Below, piece by piece: positions 36,177-64,000 of a stretch of DNA of 64,000 nt. The position numbers and the translations under genes were made by a program. The notes below the pieces were generated by a model. It did no database searches, was not told where the DNA came from, and saw only the letters and a program-made list of their open reading frames with translations. Positions within the stretch are counted from its first letter, which is position 1. Each line of letters starts with the position of its first letter. This DNA comes from Adiantum capillus-veneris (Eukaryota; Streptophyta; Polypodiopsida; Polypodiales; Pteridaceae), in the NCBI GenBank assembly GCA_014529385.2, contig CM043958.1:144847734-144911733 (forward strand), given 5' to 3'.

Positions 36177-36248
36177 GTTCAGGGATTAAGAAGTTTCTGT
36201 TCGTGTGTTGCTATTGATTTCTCGCTTGGAGTGTCCAAGCCAGTTACA
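35680..36248 (+). repeat. 3' LTR of element D
   Basis: A + oriented LTR that begins (C)GTCACAAACTGATGACG and ends GGAGTGTCCAAGCCAGTTACA-like text, matching the complement of the A and B LTRs. Its 5' third holds degenerate repeats of about 45-70 bp starting (T/A)(G/A)ACGTGG (near 35693, 35761, 35808 and about 35852). A (TC)n tract is at 36137-36172. Confidence 0.8.
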
Positions 36249-36441
36249 GAAAACCAAACTGCTTAGCTTTGATACCACTGTAACCAGTTGATACCATGTC
36301 CCAATGGGGAATAACAATTGGTGCAGACGTTTCACCAATTGGAAATAGAACTTACTTGATACTTCACACTTCGACACTTGAAGACTAAGTGTCACTGAAG
36401 AGGCGGAGTTCCCCTTTGGAGAGTATCGGCCCATCAACTAG

Positions 36442-36990
36442 GAGTCCCCGGCTCCCTTGCGATACTTCTTTATATCTTGACAAATGTAGATGTCGAAGTC
36501 CATACACACTTCCTCTGAGTCTTCCTGTGAGTTGCAATCTGAGACTAATGGTTTTGTGCTTCATCTATTGACAAAGATTCTCCTCATCGTACATACTAGA
36601 TACAGCCAAAATAACAATCCTATTCATAAAAGGCATGCTGAGAAATGAACGAGTACGATTAGACAAGGTGCACCCAATTTACAGTCATGTATATTTTTCA
36701 CCACCATCTGAGTCCTCGACTCCCTTGCGATACTTCTTTATATCTTGACAAATGTAGAAGTTACAATGTCGAAGTCCATACACACTTCCTCTGAGTCTTC
36801 CTTTGAGTTGCAATCTGAGACTAATGGTTTTGTGCTTCATCTATTGACAAAGATTCTCCTCATCGTACATACTAGATACGGCCAAAGCATAACAATCCTA
36901 TTCATAAAAGGCATGCTGAGAAATGAACGAGTATGATTAGACAAGGTGCACCCAATTTACAGTCGTGTATATTTTTCACCACCATCTGGG
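36442..36990. repeat. 268 bp tandem duplication inside G LTR
   Basis: Two nearly identical units offset by 268 bp (for example TCCCTTGCGATACTTC at 36453 and 36721). Each ends TTTTTCACCACCATCTG, and unit 2 has a few small insertions. Confidence 0.93.
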
Positions 36991-36999
36991 CACACCTCT

Positions 37000-38130
37000 A
37001 GCTTGCTCATTTTCAGCCCTATCCTCATCAATTACATCTTGTAAATCTTCATTAGTAATTGGTTGATCCATAACATGTGTAGCTTGCTTTTCTCATTAGG
37101 AATAACGCTTGTATTCCCTCCTCTAAACAGAGGCGATCTATCATATACATTTGGTGAGCTCACGTTTGTCTCCTTGGTACATGCTAACAAAGGCTGATCC
37201 GCATCTTTCACAAAAACTACATCCAACATTGGTCTTCAGTTTCTTTTCTTCCTCTCCTCTGTAACTTTTGAAGTCTCAGCCTTATCTGCCTTCTTGGTAG
37301 GACATTGAGCAGATTTGTCCCACCTCTGGACATGTAAAGATTTACCTTGCATGAACCACTTGAGCTTCTTCTCTACAGATTTAGTGGGTTGCCCAAACTC
37401 TCCCTTCTAAAGACCTTATTCTTCTAGGTATTCTCCTCCTGGTACTCGGTCTTTCGTGAATCCTTTTTTGAGGCTTCTCCTTAGATTTAGTCTTCTTTGT
37501 CGTAAAAGTCAACGTTCTGGTGAGCAAAGCATATTTATTTTGAACATGTGCCATCGCCCCTTGTATGCTAGGAGCTTTTGGCTCTGCTCAGCCAAAGTGA
37601 CGGACCTAGAAGAAGCCAGATATGCACCCCCTGCACCCTTCAAAGAAGTCAGCTCATTGGAGGATGTGGCCAGAAGCAAAGTATTTTTATTACCTCCAAA
37701 GGTAACCATCTCCATGTCTCTAGAGTCCAAACCTTGGCCCAAAGTGATAGCCCTGTATGCTAGACATCATGTGTGCATGCGAGGCATCGGGCCTTGCATA
37801 TCTCCCATAAACCTTGGCATAGAGGCTATGAAGGCCATATAGCCTCCTAGTGCATTCATGGATGAGGTCGACCTGCCATCTCCATAAAATAAGGAATCCT
37901 CTGAATATGCACAGGGTAATTGTGCATAGTAGCATACCCCTTCCACCTATTGTTGCTGCATCTTGTGTACCATAAAGAACTGGCAATCCTTGGTATGAGA
38001 AGACTTGGTTCCCTTGCCTTAATTTGGGAATTTTTTAGGAGCCGTTTTGCTCCTTCCTTTGGTTGGCTACTTACTGTCTTCATGGACAAACCCTGGATAT
38101 TTTTTGCAAATCGGCGATCCTTAAAATCAT
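37000..38130 (-). pseudogene. Unrecognised retroelement-like coding fragments
   Basis: Minus-strand frames at 38089-37856, 37742-37509 and 37229-37032 give texts such as WYTRCSNNRWKGYATMHN, TFGGNKNTLLLATSSNE, and a Lys-rich AEKK.W-like stretch with CPTKKADK. They could be a decayed gag or capsid region of element G. I do not recognise the family and see no catalytic motif. Confidence 0.3.
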
Positions 38131-38939
38131 CTAAAAACCGAATCGTTGTTTAAAACCACCGGAACCAATTGCTATTAGAAACACAAGTAGTGATGAGACT
38201 TGTAACATATAGGAAAATTCTAAATATTTCAATGCACAACGCTGGCACATGACACAAGAGGGGCAGAGTTCTCCTTGGAGAGATGCTGACTGCCTTGGGT
38301 GGTATTTATTTGTTTGTGTTGATGTCAAACAATTAGAAAGTAACCCCTTGAAGGGCCCACTCTCATGATTTGAGTACAATAGACTCGCTGGTCTCTGTTA
38401 CAGCTCCTTGATTGCTTAGAAAAAAATCACAAAGCGACTACTAAAAACAACTTAGTAATACAACGCAACTTGTTAAACTGCTGCTCATGTAGGGGACACA
38501 AAAAGCATCTGCGTGGTTGGATGCCCACGCTTCCTGCCACATCAGCACAGCGTTTGTACACTGTTATCACGTTATGACTGTGTCTGTACAGTCCATCAGT
38601 TTGTTTGGCAGGCTGCCACGCCATCACTTCGTGACGAAGGTTCACATCTTTGTGGGCATGTTCAAACCCTCACATAATCTAAAGAGGTGCTTCTTTTGTG
38701 GTCTTTTACATAGGTTCTATATTTTGTTGGAATTGAGAGGAGGACAGCAGTTTGTTAAAATTGAACTGTTGTTTGCAGTCCAAATACGAGTCTTACCTAT
38801 ACTTGTTTCAATTGGCGGTTTGCTATGTGTACTAGTGGTTTGAGATTACACCTGTGTGAAGGAATACTGTGCTATTAATACTTGTATGCCATTCTTTCCA
38901 ATATCTATGTAGTAACTCAAATTAAAACAGAATTTACAG

Positions 38940-39031
38940 GAATGTTGCAGCACTAAGGAAAATTTCTGAAGAAAATTATCAGCCTTGGATGAACTGGACA
39001 TACTTTAACGTGGCAAGAACCCAACAAAACA
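38940..39031 (+). promoter_or_regulatory. CLSY: CLSY 5' UTR (second exon) with two upstream ORFs
   Basis: The exon follows the acceptor AATTTACAG at 38939. Before the main ATG (39032) there are two upstream starts: ATG at 38942 (four codons, stop 38954-38956) and ATG at 38989 (28 codons, stop ending at 39075). The second overlaps the main start in another frame. If transcribed as inferred, these would reduce translation from the main ATG. Confidence 0.5.
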
Positions 39032-63512
<24,481 letters not shown>

Positions 63513-64000
63513 GCTTGGTGGTTACTCGGGAAGAGCAAATCAGAACTCATATAAAACCTTTGTATATGAAATGCCCTTCGATCATTTACATTCAAAGAGT
63601 GAGGTGTGTCCCTATTTGCGATCAATACTGGGAGTTCAAATTGAGCAGCTCCCTAAGGTCTTTCCTTCCCTGTTCTTCCCTAAAAGTGATTCTTGTTTCT
63701 TGATGCTTTCCTCTTGTAAACATCAGAACAGAGTAGCAATTTATTTATTTTCTGACCTGCTATACTTACAACTGTCTACTTGTGCTTTGCTTCAATGAAA
63801 TTGTCAGAGGCTCTCTCTCTCTTTTCCTGTGCTCAAAATAATTTGTTTTGCTTCCATTTGTGAATTTTTAGGCTAGCATTTGTGGCCTAAATTAAAACCG
63901 GTCAATTTTCATATTTGAATTATGCTCTGTGTATCTTGATTCTGATATAACTTGAAATGCTTCTCTTCCTGTAGATGGTCAAAGAGAATTCATGCTATCA
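63513..64000 (+). other. CLSY 3' untranslated / downstream sequence
   Basis: T-rich sequence with short frames only. Near 63975, CTCTTCCTGTAG|ATGG looks like a splice acceptor, so a 3' UTR intron or another transcript may continue past the window. No clear polyadenylation signal can be singled out. Confidence 0.4.

Larger units (their letters stand above)
21120..36248 (+). mobile_element. Partial chromovirus D (+), interrupted by MITE and element A
   Basis: D survives as three pieces. At 21120-21345 is the chromodomain end of integrase (RFLVKFKNH.. on the + strand) and the start of the 3' untranslated region. At 22025-22412 the 3' untranslated region continues after the MITE and ends in a purine-rich AAGTGGGGTA tract. 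At about 35680-36248 is its 3' LTR, now on the far side of element A. Closing the gap at the GTACG/GCACG duplication puts the purine tract directly against the LTR start, as expected. Everything 5' of the integrase end is missing, so D is a 5'-truncated relic. Confidence 0.7.
36266..38640 (-). mobile_element. Degenerate LTR element(s) G
   Basis: A primer-binding-like GCTTTGATACCA (36266-36277) is followed by an LTR edge TGTAACCAGTTG (36279), so this LTR belongs to a minus-oriented element whose interior to the left was lost when D arrived. To the right, about 37000-38130 has unrecognised minus-strand coding fragments. A second LTR-like edge, TGTAACATATAGG, begins near 38206 and ends CATCACTTCGTGACGA near 38636. 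The two edges differ in sequence, so at least two related elements are merged here. Confidence 0.45.
19805..38939 (+). other. CLSY: Putative 5' UTR intron of CLSY, 19.1 kb
   Basis: Bounded by GTATGT at 19805 and TTTACAG at 38939. About 17.5 kb of it (21.1-38.6 kb) is nested retrotransposon, so only some 1.6 kb is non-transposon. The remaining sequence, 19.8-21.1 and 38.64-38.94 kb, holds no other gene. It includes a (GA)n tract at 19942-19982. Confidence 0.4.

Overview
This is a stretch of a large, repeat-rich land-plant nuclear genome. The evidence is one spliced gene of the plant-specific CLASSY (CLSY) family of SNF2 proteins, GT-AG introns including two of about 19 kb, plant-type LTR retrotransposons primed by initiator-tRNA-Met-like sites, and abundant long (GA)n, (TA)n and (GT)n microsatellites. 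Introns of this size filled with nested LTR elements suit a fern or a gymnosperm. The species cannot be fixed from the sequence alone. There is no sign of bacterial or organellar DNA.

Layout. 1-19.5 kb is an intergenic graveyard. It holds a Ty3/gypsy integrase remnant followed by a protease-like fragment (1-1.5 kb), Ty1/copia RNase H scraps (4.9-5.2 and 10.9-11.1 kb), a pol-less LTR element ('H', about 7.8-10.7 kb), and a broken copia pol (12.5-15.0 kb). That pol is split by a 1.5 kb LTR-like insertion with TTAA flanks; removing it restores the copia frame. Several tandem repeats and microsatellites lie between.

19.5-63.5 kb is the CLSY locus on the + strand. A candidate 5' untranslated exon ends at 19804. 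A 5' UTR exon carrying the ATG starts at 38940. The coding exons are 39032-39086, 39161-39471, 59129-61168, 61272-61439, 61523-62316 and 62441-63512. All junctions are frame-consistent and give about 1479 residues. The protein has the CLSY N-terminal region, a long acidic/basic middle with internal repeats, a Cys/His element and a complete SNF2 helicase core. CLSY proteins are known to help recruit RNA polymerase IV for RNA-directed DNA methylation.

Both large introns are almost entirely transposon. The 5' UTR intron (19805-38939) holds a + strand chromovirus fragment 'D' (about 21.1-36.25 kb) carrying a 679 bp hAT-type MITE (21346-22024). It is interrupted by a full-length minus-strand chromovirus 'A' (22413-35675), which is itself interrupted by a second full-length chromovirus 'B' (26309-32818). 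A degenerate LTR element 'G' follows (36.3-38.6 kb). The 19.66 kb intron 39472-59128 holds chromovirus 'E' (40842-58784, perfect GCGAC target duplication). E is interrupted by a gag-only LTR element 'F' (44576-48803). Its right LTR is interrupted by two tandem LINEs (50815-53946 and 54075-58251) whose ends lie in (GA)n microsatellite. Without the transposons both introns would be about 1.5-2 kb.

The most striking points are a transposon-silencing gene whose introns are packed with transposons mostly in antisense, LINEs that appear to insert into or carry (GA)n tracts, a dual in-frame splice donor in CLSY, and several sequence-level demonstrations of nested insertion by target duplication and frame restoration.
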